From positions 6,685,761-6,749,760 of the forward strand of contig NC_044289.2 of NCBI RefSeq assembly GCF_004027225.2: a stretch of 64,000 nt of DNA, read 5' to 3'. The translations under genes were made by a program, and so were the position numbers. Positions 1 to 13,500 of the stretch are shown here, in pieces (positions within the stretch are counted from its first letter, which is position 1; each line of letters opens with the position of its first letter). The notes under the pieces were generated by a model, which was given only the letters and a program-made list of their open reading frames with translations, did not search any database and was not told where the DNA came from. This stretch comes from Strigops habroptila. Lineage: Eukaryota > Chordata > Aves > Psittaciformes > Psittacidae.

Positions 1-3000
1 AACTGCTATGGCTTGAACCCACCGACCAAAGTCTCTGTCACAGACTTTCCTGGTTGAAGGGCCCCATTCTCTGCTGTCCTGATTTGTTGCTGTGCAGTGT
101 TTCACCCTGCAAGTAGTGGCATTTCACTAGCAGATCTTTGAACACAACACTCAGTACCAAGCAAGCCTGTGGTTTGGGTAGGTGTCTCCCTTTTTTGCAA
201 AGCTTACACTGAGTTGTGGCTTTGAATACCTATTGCAGCAGTGAGCAACGATTCATGCCTAGAAGAAAACCCATCTCCCACTACCTCTGCCACATCTGGA
301 GACACTGCGAGCACCTCAGAGCACAAAGGCATTTACACATCTCAGCAATGGAGATTGACTCTATTACTTACATCAGGCTGCGTAGCTCATACAGAGAAGG
401 TCTCAGCTCAGCATCCATTTAAAGTGAAGCTCTCCCCTGAATTCACCTTGAATGCAGCATCCATACTTGATCACATCTAGAGCTTCCTCATGTCAGGGCC
501 AAGACACTCTTCCCAGGTTGGTTGGTTAGATGGTTTCTTGCAATGTAAACTAGAATGGTAGTCTGTAATAAGCACCTAACCTCAGGCAGTTTTGTTGTTC
601 CTGAAATGCAAAGACTAAATTGTGTTCTGCAATAGTATTTGCTTAAGGTGAGTCCATTAGCTGCTCTGCATGTGTACTAGTGTTACTGAAAGCTGTCTGG
701 TATGGAATAGGAGCAAGAAGGTCTCTAATCTCCTCCTGTGCGCATCTTCCAGGGAAAGCAAAGGAAAGACCACCATATATTTTAATGTGTCGCCCATGAG
801 CAAAGCAACAAAGTCCAAGAGTTTCTGGGTCATTTTAGCAAAGCTCAGGAGAGAGCAAGGCACAAGAGCACTCCCCCACCCTTTTTGAGCATTTCAGTTG
901 ATGTTGCTAATTGTTGTGGACCTCCTGCAAATATTTCTGAAAGCAAATATTTGATGTCCCCATCCACTAGAAAATAAGTGTAAGAACTGACCGCCTGCCA
1001 CTCACCTGGGCATCTCCACAAAACTCAGCCAGGGCTGCGGATAAATAGCAACGACTGCGGAGCTTTTGTCATTAGCTTCTCTACGAACAAGAGCTGTGAT
1101 GGGAGAGCAAACAACACCTGCCTGGGAGGAACTGGGCTGAAAAGGGAGCGGAGGCTGGTGGGCAGAGGCTGTTTGTGCAGCTGTTGGTCTCCGGGGTGGG
1201 GCTGCTGGCAGAAGTGGGAGGAAGATGCTATCTCCGTCAGCCCATGCTAATGCCATGCTAATGCAAGAGGCAGAATGGATGAGTGCCCTGCTTCCTGTAC
1301 CCCAGCTAGTGATGGGTAGTGCTCCGCTGCGCTGGAAAGAGGCTGGAAAGTCTCTGGAGTGGACCTGCTCCTGGCTGCTGTGTGGGTCACACCAGAGGAT
1401 ACTTCACAGGGATGGACAGTCCCTTATCTGGCAGAGGAGGCAGATCATTCACTGCTCACGTCTCTACCCAAGGATGAATTTTACTAGGGAAACCAGTATC
1501 ACTTTGCCCTAACTGGGAAGCAGGGAAGATAGTATGTTCTTAATGAGCTCTGGCTGGGCGTATGTAGGGCCTCAATACCCAATGCCCTGAAAGTCATTTA
1601 CCCAAATGACTGCATTTGGGTGCTGGGTTTTTTCTTTATTTTCTGTTGGGTTTTGGGTTTTTTTTTTCTGTTTTTAGCCTTTTAAAAACAAACTTCGGAT
1701 TCATCACATGGAAATGATCTCATCGCATTACAGATTCGCTTTCCTGGGAAACTAAACTTCTGGTGTAATCATGGGAAAGTCTCACCTTCCCTTTTTAGTT
1801 TCCTTTAACCAAGTTTCTATTGAAATCAGCTTGGCAGGCTAACAACTCAGAAGCTAAGAGACAAAAGACAACTCTTCATTACTATTAGGATTTTTTTTAA
1901 TCTTATGATTTGTTTACCAATCTCATGATTTTGGGGAGATGGCAAGTGATTTTTGAATACTTAATGACATATATCTAAATCTATAGAGAAGGCAGGTCCC
2001 CTCATAATACATTTTACCAACACAGTAGTCTTTCTGTCCTACTGCCAACAAAAAAAGAAGCCCCATAATTAATTACTGCTCCATCTTTTGTAATCTTCTG
2101 TGAGCTGCAACACTTTCTGTTCACTCCTGCTCTTTTTTCTAACTCTTACAAATCCTTTGCACAACTGGAAACCTGGCTTAGCAAATCCAATATTTCTATA
2201 GTCAAGCGAGGAAGGACTTGGCTCCTCTTCAAAGGGAGCTTTTATCAAGTGTTTAGTGTGATGTGACAAAGCAGGGAAGTGTGCCATGGATGCGATGCTT
2301 CCAAATTCACCCCTTTCTACCTTGATTAAACTTGAGAGCAATTACCCAGGGTGATGAACCTGCCAATGTGCATCTTGTTTACAGCTGTGCTGAGTTTTTA
2401 ATGTGTTTTCCTGTTTTGGACTAGGACAACACACTTCCACTTTATGCCCTGGATAAAATCCCACGTGAAATACGGAGTTTCTATTGTTTTGCCACTAGGA
2501 CCACAGGAAGCAGAAAGCCTTTCCTGGGATGCCCTGGGACATCGCTGCTCATGTGTGCAGTCACGGTTGGGCCCCAGCAGACCTGTAAGGTCTTGCTGTC
2601 AGAGCAGGAAAGCTTTGGATGGTCCAGGAGAAATAAAAAAGATTTATCCTGGGACTATTTTATTGTGCTTGGAACGAGCATACACCGTCTGGTGTGAGCG
2701 GGCTCTAGACGCTGCTGTAAATTGCAGATGAAATTTTCACAGCCTTTGCCATTTCATTTTCCCCTGTTTTATTTTGTGTGTTTCCCTCTCATCCCTAGAT
2801 TCCACTTTATTCTTAATTCTGATAAATTTAGAACATTGGATCAAAGTCTTATTTAAAAAAAAAAACAAAACCCAAAAGATTTTGGCAATAAATACTTTGC
2901 AAAACATATTTATTTTACCAATTTCCCAGTTGCCCAAAGCAGTAATTTTAAAAATGACTGCATCTAACTAGTTTTACTTGAAAATATCTTCTTTCATTTT

Positions 3001-3374
3001 TCTCTCTCTCTTTTTAATTTTTTTCTTCACAAGAACCAGGCCAATTTTCAGAGAAATGTTACCAGGAGAAATGCACATCAGCACGCTGTGAAATTTCCGT
3101 GTTTGGTTTTGAATCTGTCAGGTTATGTGGAGAAAAAAAAAAATGTTGCGAATTTTCTAGTTCAGTAACTGTAGTTTGGTGTTCTTGCCTTGCAGTTGGG
3201 GCAGAATATGCTGGGGGACAAGAGCTGTCCCGAGGGGACAGGTCACCCTCGTCACCCTGCCTCTGCCCGGTGTTTCATCCAGCTGGCCCCAGCCCATCAC
3301 TCTGTGCCCAAGCAGCCAACTGGCTTCCTCCTCTTTTCTTCGGATAATCATCTTCCCTCTTTTTGTTGACTAAA
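1..3374. other. Intergenic, no gene seen
   Basis: No exon with recognisable homology on either strand. All open frames are short. T-rich runs near 1630-1670 and A-rich runs near 2855 only. Confidence 0.6.
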
Positions 3375-3618
3375 ATCATAGAATCACAGAATGGTTTGCG
3401 TTGGAAGGACCTTAAGATCGTCCAGTTCCAACCCCCCTGCCATGGGCAGGGATGCCTCACACTAGACGATGTCACCCAAGACTCTGTCCAACCTGGCCTT
3501 GAACACTGCCAGGAATGGAGCATTTACCACTTCTTTTGGCAACCTGTGCCAGCGCCTCACAGTAAAGAACTTCTTCCTTACAGCTAACCTAGACTTCCCT
3601 TGTTTTAGTTTGAATCCA
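3375..3618 (-). mobile_element. CR1 LINE fragment (3' end)
   Basis: Begins on the plus strand with ATCATAGAATCACAGAATGG, the reverse complement of the CR1 3' tail repeat, then GTTGGAAGGACCTTAAGAT and AACCTGGCCTTGAACACTG. The element is therefore oriented on the minus strand. About 244 bp, 5'-truncated as is usual for CR1. Confidence 0.93.
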
Positions 3619-5268
3619 AAAATGACACGAAACACTCCAGGAAAAATCAAGATTATGACATGGCACTGAACAGTTCTTTGCCAAGGAGTCACTGGTTACC
3701 TCTGAAGCCATTTGTGGACAGCAGTGGGACACCAGACCCAGCTCATGGTTGAACTTCACTCTGTGCCATGACTCCAAACGAGGTACAGCGCTGCAGCCAT
3801 GCTTGCACCCAGGACTGACATAGGTCACATATGGCATGGTCCTGGATGCAAAGACACCCTCTGTGCACTGAGGAGGGCTTTTTAGTAGGCCCGTGCTGTG
3901 GCAGCACCAGTTCAGCTCTTGGCTGCTTTGCCCACCTTGCATGCAGAGGAGAATGTTGGCTTAGCCTGGGAGAGATCTACCTTTGAGCGCTTGGAAGTGG
4001 GAAGTGCCTAACTGCAGGTTGGGACACACTGCTGGGAAATAGTGTTGGCCTTTGGCCAGCCCAAAACAGGGAGGTGGCAAAGCTGCCTTTGATGCCTAGA
4101 CTCCTATGGAGTGGTATGTCCTGGAGGGGTGGCCTTGCAGGCAGAGCCATGGTGAGGCTCTCTGACAAGCTGTTCCCATTCCTGCTCACTGTGGATGCGG
4201 CAGCCCACCGGCTCTCTGCTGTGCTGAAATATCAGCCAGCACTGGTGCCTTGGCTCTGTTGTTTCCAGCCGCAAAGGGTAATTTTTAATCCCTCTATTCA
4301 GAGTGTTTCAAGGAACAGGAGGAGGAACATACGGCATATGCTCACCTCAGCTGCCAGGAGGAGTGGGGGAGTGTGTCCCAGCAGCTGCTGGGGTAATGCT
4401 CGTCCTTCTGTCCACGACTGCATCTGAAAGATGTGCTCAGAGTGCTTGGGCATCACCCCCATAAGCAGGTGGGCTCCATGAACTGAGCATGGCTTGGGGG
4501 ACAAAGTCCTTTCCTCCCCTCAGCAACTCAACAGGGTCGTGGGCAACGGCAAGTGCAGTGCAGAGGGACTGGAGGAGGGACTTTATCCTCTCATGTGTCT
4601 CCCTCAGGCAGATCAGCTCTACAATGGTGCTGGGGGCTCTTCAAAGGTACAGGTTATCCCACAACAGCCACACTGGGGCAGAGGCTTTTGAGATACAGGT
4701 GCCTTAGGTGTCTGGAAATTGGTTGGATTAAGGATTCATGTTTGACCAGAGAAGGTTTATGATGAGATCTGGGCTGGACACACCTCAAAGCACATAAGAT
4801 ATCTACAGCAGTAGTAAGTAGGGGCTGGATGCAGTGCTCAGCCACTAGAGACCTGCCTCCTGGATCCTGTATCACCCAATGTCTTCCCTTGCCATCACAT
4901 CTCCAGCACATCACACCTTGATGTGCTGTCATTGCTCGTTGTCCTGGCCATCATCCTGGCACTACTTGCAGTCAACAGGAACAGTGTTGGTGGCACTGGT
5001 GGAACTAACATCTCCTCCCTTCACTTGTTCCCTCCTGCATCCCTCCCCTGCCTACTCTGATCTCACTCTCGCTGCATTGCCTGCTCTGGGCACCATCTGG
5101 TGAATTTTGGGCTGTCTCATCTCACCAACTGTCATTTGTCCTGGCTGTGGTGTAAACGTGTTCACGTTTTGCATCAAAGGACCCCTAAACCATTCACTTT
5201 GTGGACCAGCCGGCCTGTCGGAGAGGAGCCAAGCAGTTGGCACTCAATAAGCAACAAGCATTAATAAA

Positions 5269-5307
5269 AGCATTACAGTGAGGTTAGTGCCTCATTAAAG
5301 TAATGCT
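5269..5307. repeat. Imperfect hairpin
   Basis: AGCATTAC (5269-5276) pairs with GTAATGCT (5300-5307), and inside it TGAGG pairs with CCTCA, leaving a 6-nt loop and a small internal loop. It lies in an AT-richer pocket of a GC-rich intergenic region. Confidence 0.6.
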
Positions 5308-7540
5308 AACGAACCGGCTGCCTTCCAGAAGTATGAAATTTTAACTAATGCTTCCTCCTTCTGATTTTATGTATAATTAAATCTTCCTAGGGAGGCAATA
5401 TTCAGTTCTCCAGGCTGCTACAGCATAAGCAAAGCCCAGTTCAGAGGATTTGCTCTGGAAATGCACTGGAGCTCTTGTGAGCAGTCTCTGGCCGCATCCT
5501 GCAGCCTCATCATACACAGCGCACAATCTCTGTGCATCCATGCTGTGTGGTTGTGGCAGCATCCTGGATTCACAGTAAAATGAAAGGCTGGGCACCTCCT
5601 GTTTACTGCTAGAGCTCTTTGTTAGGGAGAGGGCCCATGGCTTGTGTGCAGTGCCATGCAGTCTATGGGCACTCACTGCTCCACGAGCAGCATCTGAACT
5701 TTGCTGGATGGAGACTGCTGGGTTTGGGGTCTGGGGACTGATGCTTCTTGTCCGACGAAGCAGCAGGGATTTGTACCAGAGGGGTTGTGCTCTGGGCCCC
5801 CCCGAGCACCCTTAGGGCTGGCTCCGGGGGCTGCTCCTGTCTCCCCACACAGCCCCGGGCAGACACCCGACTGCCCACAGAGCCCCATGGCTCCATTGTA
5901 AAGCAAATCAGTTCTCCCCTGCTCTGAGGAATGGCCTGCTCTTGGGCAGGCTTGGCAGCGCAGGCAGGCAAGCAGCTGCTCCGGGACTCACAGCCCCTTT
6001 TTATTTCGTCTGCTTGGCTTTAGAAGTGCGTGACAAGCACGTGAGTGACGGTGCTGCTGGATATGCAGCCACTGGGGCATCTTGCTGGCTGGGCGGCTGG
6101 AAGCTCTTCTCCACTCATGTGAGCACTCTGCTGGTCCTCCTCATACCTCCAACAGGCTTTTATTCTCATGCTCTCTCTGAAGCACATTCAGAGGTTTCAT
6201 TGTCAAAGGACAGTGTCTGAAGGATGAATGTCTCTTTTACCTTGCCTGATAGGGAGGGTAAAGGGCAAACCCGGTGGTTTTAATGATAAATAATCACTTT
6301 CTTGAATGGAAACAACCACTCCAAATCGTTTCTGCTATGTTTAGTAGCCCATTTGGATGTTCTGCAGGGGGAGAGGGTGTCATCAGAGTGAGTTTGGTGT
6401 TACACCACGGTGTTATGTTTGGCTTGTTGGAGAGACTGACTCAGAGCTCAAAGAAGCTGCAGGTTTGTGCTAAGGCTACTTCCTAAAGCTTATGGGTTAG
6501 AGGGAGCTACGCAAGCAATGACTGGGCTTTTGGGTGTGCATGCCTGGGGCTGGCAATGGCTCAGGGTGAAGGATGACCACAGCCTGGGGGAGGTCACATC
6601 TCACTGCAAACTTTCCTCTTTGTTTCAGTGCAGATTTTGTTCTTGCAAAGGCCCCAGCTCTGCAGACAAGCACTATCCTCACTGCAGTGAAATTAATAAG
6701 GTGTCTAGGGGCAAAGGTAAAACTAAAGTACATAAGTAAATGTTTGCAGGATCAGGACCTTATTCAGGCATAAATCAGGTAGCTCCAGCCAACAATAGAA
6801 TTACCTAAGTATAAAATCCCATGTAAGCCAGTGAGATCAGCTCCAACCTGCTATGAATTTGCTTTTTGTTTCCATGCCAAGAATATATCACTTCTAACTG
6901 CTGCAATCGGGTCTGGTCCTTTTTATGTTGGTTTTTTTTTTTTTTTTAAGTGCTTTGGGCACATTTATTTCCCATCACCAGCAGATACGCACAGAGCTTG
7001 ACCCTCCTTTTCTTGGGCATGCCCCAGCCTGCTTCGCCCACAATAAGTTGTTCGCTATCAGGGAGTATTTTTTTTCTTCCCTTGCCTTTTCTGTTGCTGC
7101 ATTCAGTCAACAAAGGGACAGCAGTGACGATCCAAAACCGTTCTTTGTATTTGCCTGGGAACAGAGACAACTATTTGTTGGTCTTTTGCTGTTGGGGATT
7201 TTTTTTCTGTCTTAGCTGGTGACCGTTTAAACGGCTACTGGTACCTGTGGTGCAGCACATACTGGTGTTGCAGGATCTGTTCCAGATGGCACTGGGCAAA
7301 CACAGAGCAGGCAGTGATGACAAAGTGCATGTGGGTGGTATCAGATCAAGCCAAAGGTCCTGGGCACAGTGGTCTCCACTGTCCCTCCCAGAGAACATAG
7401 CTTGGTCGTGGTATGTGCCTCAGTTTCCCCAGTTCTCAGCGTACTGTTTTGAGATGGCCCAAAGACAATGTTCGCAGCTGGTTGAGCCAGGATGAGACCA
7501 GTTCTTGCAAATGATCTTGGGCAAAATACCTGGGAGAAGA

Positions 7541-7612
7541 AAGGCAGGGAGAGATGGGAAAGGGAGAAGGAAGGCAGGGAGAGATGGGAGAGAGAGAAGG
7601 AAGCCAGAGGCT
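7541..7612. repeat. 30-bp tandem repeat, about 2.3 copies
   Basis: Two units (7541-7570 and 7571-7600) begin AAGGCAGGGAGAGATGGGA and differ at only a few bases; a partial third follows. Purine-rich minisatellite seed. Confidence 0.85.
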
Positions 7613-10533
7613 CTTTTAGATTGGGGGCAAACTTATTAGTCTCTCCATCCCTGGGGCCATGCAGCAGCAGACCAGGCAGTGAAGGCAGCTCCTGGACCAG
7701 TTCCCATTCCCTTCCTTGCCTGTCTCTCCAGCTACAGCCCATGAAAAGCCCAGGCAGAGCCTCCCCTGCCCGTTACACTGGGACACAGCAGTCTCCAGGT
7801 ATGCATTTCCCAAGTGACATTTAGGCTCTTCAATTACTTCTGAAAATGGTCCAGAGGGTCCCGATTGATGTGCTGTAGACAAATGATGCCTGTGACCTGC
7901 TTCGCTATGACTGCCCCGTTTAGTGGTTGTTTGGGGTTTTTTTTAATAGGCTTTGCCTTCTCAGTCTTGTGTCTTGAAGCAGAAGCAAAATCCACCAGGT
8001 GACTGTAACTGCTGTTCCCACAGTTGTGTTTTCCTTGTGGCATAATCACAGCTCGGTATCTTGAGTATGCCTGAAATGGAAGCCCTTCTCCCACACCACG
8101 TAGGGGACAGCTGGCTGGCAAGGAAAATAAATCACCCTGAGCTGGTGTCCTTTAGAAGCCATTATTTCAGTAGACCACAAAAATGAAGAAGTGCTGGGGG
8201 GAAGCCAAGCGTGACTCGTGAATGGCCACACTGGAGCACTTGGTGCTTGGCTGCCAGCACGCTTGTCGCAGCACAGTGGCTCCCGAGTGAGGTCTGCAGC
8301 ACAGCAGCCTCCTGTCTCTGCTCTGGGCTGTTCAGGGAATGTTTTGAGGATTTCCACTTCCCCATCCATTGGGGAAGGCAGTTCTGTGCTGCTGCCCTTC
8401 TCTGTTTCTTCAGTGTTTTTGTTCAGCTCTGGAGCAAATCACAAGCCCTCTGAGCAAACACTCAGTGTCAAAGCATCTTCTTGCAGCTCCAGAGCAGTGC
8501 TTTCCTCCCACATTGTCCCCATGCTTTGGACACTGGCTTGTGCTGGGGACATCCTGGTGTCATTAGAGCCATTTGTCACCCCTGGGTGCTCAGGAGCTGG
8601 GGTAGGAGCTGCTCTCCTGCCTCTGCCAGCCATAACTACTGTTGGTGCTGCAGACCAACCCCTCCTGCAGCTAAACATTCCCGAGAGCCATATGGCATCT
8701 CTGAGGCTTTGATTGAATTGAATGAAACCCAAAGCAGCCCAGCAGGTTGGACTGCAAGCCATGGGGAGCTCGGAGGGGGGCCTGTCCTGCCCTGCTTGGG
8801 GCATGCACGCTGCCAGCCTGGGTGTTAATGACACACACTAGTGTCTTGGTGGAGCTGCTGGTGGGGTCGGGGGTTTGCACACAGAGGATGGGTTTGCGGT
8901 CAAGTGATACAAGTGGAAGGAGCAGCATCTCAGGGTGATGTTTGAAGCAGCTGGCAGACAGAAGGTGGAGCAGGGGAGTTTGCAATACAGGGTGTTGGCT
9001 GTAAACCCAGGCCATAAAAGCCACGGTTCAAACCTGTTCTCAGGACCATGGCTGGCTCTGCGAAGCCACCGTGAGCTGCAGGAGAGCCCTGACCTGAGCT
9101 CTGCTCTTTCAGGTGGAGATAAACAGTCCTGGAGCACATCAGTAGGAGAGGTGCATGTGGGTCCAGCCTGCTGGTGTCCACCAGAATCCCAGACCCACAG
9201 AGGCAAAAAGCCTTGCACCTCACTGCAGTACTTTGCAATGCTTTGAGTTTGCTATGGAAAAATGAGCAGTGCAGGTTTGTTGAATCTCAAACACTACGTT
9301 AGGTCTGGTCTCCAGGGCAGAGCCATCATCCTGCTGTTGGCGGTGCCCAGCTCCCAGACCTGCCCTGGTAGGACTGAGTGGTTGTGAGCAGCATCTCCCC
9401 GCACTGGGACGCACAGGCTGGAGGAGGGATGCGTGTCCTCCTGCGTGGAGCTATGGGGAGCTGGAGTAACTCAGTGATTTCAGGGGACTGGCCAGAAAGG
9501 AGAAGAACGTGGCGAGGAGGATGAATGTTTAATGTTGCAAAGGTTTCTGGAGGTATGCTCTATAATTCTCATTGTGTAAAAATGCCAGATTTCAGAGTTC
9601 ACTCTACATGAATAAAAGGGGTGGGAGGATAACTGAGTCTGACTGATTAGGAATTAGTTTTTAGTTGTGTACCCATGAAAAAAAGAAATCTAACCCCTAC
9701 AGAAACTCATTTTGAGAGGAGTAACCTCAACATTATTTGTCATTGTCTAACAAGGATGTTGCAGTATTGCTGGGACTTCCCTTCTCCCCCAGCCCTCCTC
9801 ACCAGAATGCAATATTCTGATACAATTGATGGGGCGTTTGGAATCTGACAGCATTTGCTTCTACCTGGTTTCCTGTGAAAACCCTCCTGTCGCCTCACAG
9901 AGCTACATGAAGGTACGTAAGCTTTATACCCCACTCTCTCCCTCCCACTAGGAGGATGGGAACTGGACAATTCCTCCAGTTCCTCAGCACAGGGGTTGAG
10001 GTGATCTGGCTCTGCACAAACCAGCTCGAGCAACGGGCTCTCACAGCGGTTTCATCTGCTTGCTGGGCTGAAAGTTGTGACCTCGGCTATTGCAGCAGAT
10101 GCTCTCTGGAAGTGCTCTGCAGCAAAATCTCTTTAAACAGCAATAGTAGAACTGTTGGGGTAATTTATACATCTGAACCAGCAAAGGGGCTTTGCTTGGG
10201 TTTTCCGCACCTCAACAGCTCTTAAGCCTGCGCATTCTGCTTGTGCCTCACGGTGTGGAGGAGAACACCCAGCACAGAGAGGCCACTTCTGCCAACAACA
10301 GGAAAGATCGTGTTTGGTTCTGCTGTCAGTGGCCTTTAGCTTGGAGAGAAACCTCCACTAACCAGCTTGATTTGTGGCATTTTTACAGCAAAATAAAAGA
10401 TGCCTGGAGTTATTTGTTGGTCACCAAGCAAATGTTTTACTGCTGAAATGTTCCAGAGGCCATTTACAAAGTCTTGATTGGCAAAAGTGCTGAGAACTTA
10501 AAAACTTCCACTTGCCCTCCCCTCCCTATAGGC

Positions 10534-10578
10534 CCAGGGCTGGGATGGAAGATGGAGATGGAGGTGATGGAGATGGAG
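10534..10578. repeat. GATGGA-rich tract
   Basis: Repeated GGAGATGGAGGTGATGGAGA units, about 45 bp. Confidence 0.7.
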
Positions 10579-13500
10579 CCTCCTCCTGCAGGAGCCGCAG
10601 AGGTCACCCAGGGCTGAAGAGTGGGGAGAAGCTCATTTGTTATGCAAATGTCTGCTTGAGCCTGGTGTAGACAGTGGAAAGCTCTTGAATTATTTTAAGC
10701 AGAGGACAAAAGTTCTTTCCCTCCCCCTATCATCTTGGATCCTAGTAAAAACAAAACAAACCAGAAACCTCTCTGTGAACCATCTGACAATGATCAGCGC
10801 TCGCTTTCCTGGCAGGAGCGCGGCAGCCGGGCATACGCAGGCGCGTGGAAATAGAACAATGAAGAAGAAAGCTGTATTGGCAGCAGACAGGCTTTATTTT
10901 GTCTTGATGACAGCACAAAATAATCATTCTGCAGCCTTATCTCTGTGAGCGTGCTGGGGCCAGGCAAGCTGCAGCGGGCTGAAGGGCTGGCCGTGGGTGA
11001 CCAGCAGTGATGCTTTCCTGATGCCTACCTTGGCTGAGGGCGGCTGCAGCTCTCCAGGCAAGGAAGGGAGCAGGGGGGGCTGTGTTGGTTGCACGAAGTA
11101 CTTGCAGGTCAAGGTGGCAGCCTGGCCCATGCAGAGAAGCCGCCGTGCGTGGTGGGGAGCTTCCTGCACCGGTCGGCGGCTGGGCTTTGCATGAGCAGAT
11201 GTGCGTTTGGTGGCTGCTAAGAAAACCCTGCTGATATTTACATAGCAGCCAGGGGACAAAGCAGAGCCTCTGCTATGCAGGCTGTGGGATGGTGCTGCTG
11301 CGCAGCATGCTGTTCCATGTGCTCCTGGCTGTGTGAGGGAGCGGTGATGCCCGTACTCTGCCCACCAGGAACTGCAGCAAAACCTGGTTTCCAGACAGAC
11401 TACACCTCTCCAAAGGGGTTTTCCTCTCAGCCAAGTTCTCCCACAGCCTCAGCATCCCTGTGTCGCACAGTGCAAAAGCCCAGGTGAGCAGCTTGAGCTC
11501 TGCTGGGCAGAGGGCTGGTTAAACTGGGGATAAATCAGCTTTTAAAAAGGGGCTTCAGACAGGCCATTGCCTACCTCGCTGTGTGCCATGACGCTAGCAT
11601 GACCCAGCCACTGATGGGGAACATGTCATGCAGGGTCCCTTCCGATGATTCCTGCATGGGGCTTCCCTGCAGCCCCATCCCAAACACATCAGAGCATGAG
11701 CTGCCCAGAGACACGTGGGTCCCCGGGGCTTTGCTGGTGTCGCCAAGGGAAGTGAACAAGGCCAGGGAGGCTGGGGACAACCCTTGACAAACCTAAACAC
11801 ACCCCAAATGCTGCATCCAGCCAGGCAGAGTTAAGTTCAAGATGGTGTGGGCTCTGCTGGCTCCTCAGCTCAGTGCCAGCTTGCAACCCAGGATCCTGTT
11901 GGCACACGTGGCATCCCTGCGAGATCACAGCTCGCCTTGTCCCTGGCTCGGCTCTCTCCAGAGGCATGTGGTGTTACGTGGGCACCAGGCACAGGGGCAG
12001 GGAATGAGCTGCTGTGCTGGCGGGTTCCCAGTTATATGCCATGGCCCTGCCTCGCTGCCACCCATCTCACAGGAGCCCGTGAGATGTGGGAGAGGAGGGA
12101 GCACATGGGTCCCCACCAAAGCCCCCACCATCATCTGCACAATGGGGTGGGAGCAAAAATGCTCGTTCCAGGGCCATGAGTGAGCTCAGCTGCTTTTATT
12201 CATATAGTGAATAAAAGAATTAGTATTGTGAATAAATGAACAAGAGTGGTGTGCCACTATGGCCCGTCCTCAGAGCCAAACTGCGACCACTGAGACTGAA
12301 GGTGACACTGAGCTGGGGAGGTTGTGCCATGGAGCTGTGCAATGGTAACTGCAGGGCAGAGCAAATGGCATGATTTCCCTTGGCATGGTTACGGATAGCA
12401 GCAGGACATCCCCAGTAATCACAGCGTGCCTCCACGGTGCTTACCCGCTACGAGCCAGGTGTGAGTTGTGATAGCAGCTCGGGTTTGCGCTATGGTAGTG
12501 TGCAGAGCACGCTTTTCTCTCTGTATAAAATGCTTCATTTCCTTCGTGCCATGCCTGCGCTGCAAATTCTCTGCTGCAATTCCTCACTGCTTAACAGCAG
12601 TTGCTCTCATGGGCATTTTTGAAATTGTTAGGAAAATCTGTGTGGGCATTACAGTGTTTGTTTTCTCTGATGACTGTTTTTAATCTTGTTTTCCATTAAA
12701 AAAAAAGAGAGATCCAGATAGATATGAATTGAAACTGTGCCTTTCAGTGTAGCATGATGATAGCGGCACAAAACTCAATGCAAAATTAGGGAGAGGTGGG
12801 GTATGTGCCTAAAATTTGTGAAAGGCTGGAGCTTGTTATGACACTTGCTTGGCAGCATTGTCAAAGAGCCTAGGGATCAGGGCCAGGGCACTACACTAGC
12901 AATGGTGCCAGAGGGGTTAAAGAAGCAGGTTAACGCTGCAAGGAGGGAGCTGGAGCTGGCCTCCTCAGGAGACGATGCTGGCAGCCAGTCCCCCAGTCTT
13001 CTCCATGGCACCCAGCCTCAGAAAGCCACCTCTGTACCCAGCCAGGCACACCACAGCCCAGCCTGCAGCATCCCTGGGCCTCAGGGGCTGGGGAAGGCAT
13101 TGAGGGGGATGTTTGGCTTTTATGCCTTGTTGGTTTCCAGCATTGGAGAGGAGCTGTGCAGGGAGCTGTGCCCTCCCCCAGCTCCCAGCCTAGCGCTGGG
13201 GCTCTCTGCTTTTGTTCTCATGCTGGGGACTTGGCCAAGCGGTGTTTGGCTGGAGTCAAAGGAGAGATGGCCAAGAGGGCATGGCGCTCCCAGCAGTGAG
13301 CTGGGGACAGAGACGGGGGCCCTGAGCAGGGCCCTGCAGGAGCAGGAGGTACCCTGAAAGCAGAGACAGAGTCTTGCTCAGCAGTGCTGCTGGTGTCATG
13401 TCATGCTTGGTGTTGTGCTGCCCAGAAAGCATGATGCTTGGGGACAGGAGCAGCTCTGCATGTGTCCTGCTTTGGTTTTAGGAACCCAGCCTTCCCGCAG

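Noticed and set aside
12845-13357. 170-codon plus-strand open frame as a gene
   Set aside because: It begins with a non-ATG codon, has low-complexity composition, and has no homology I recognise.
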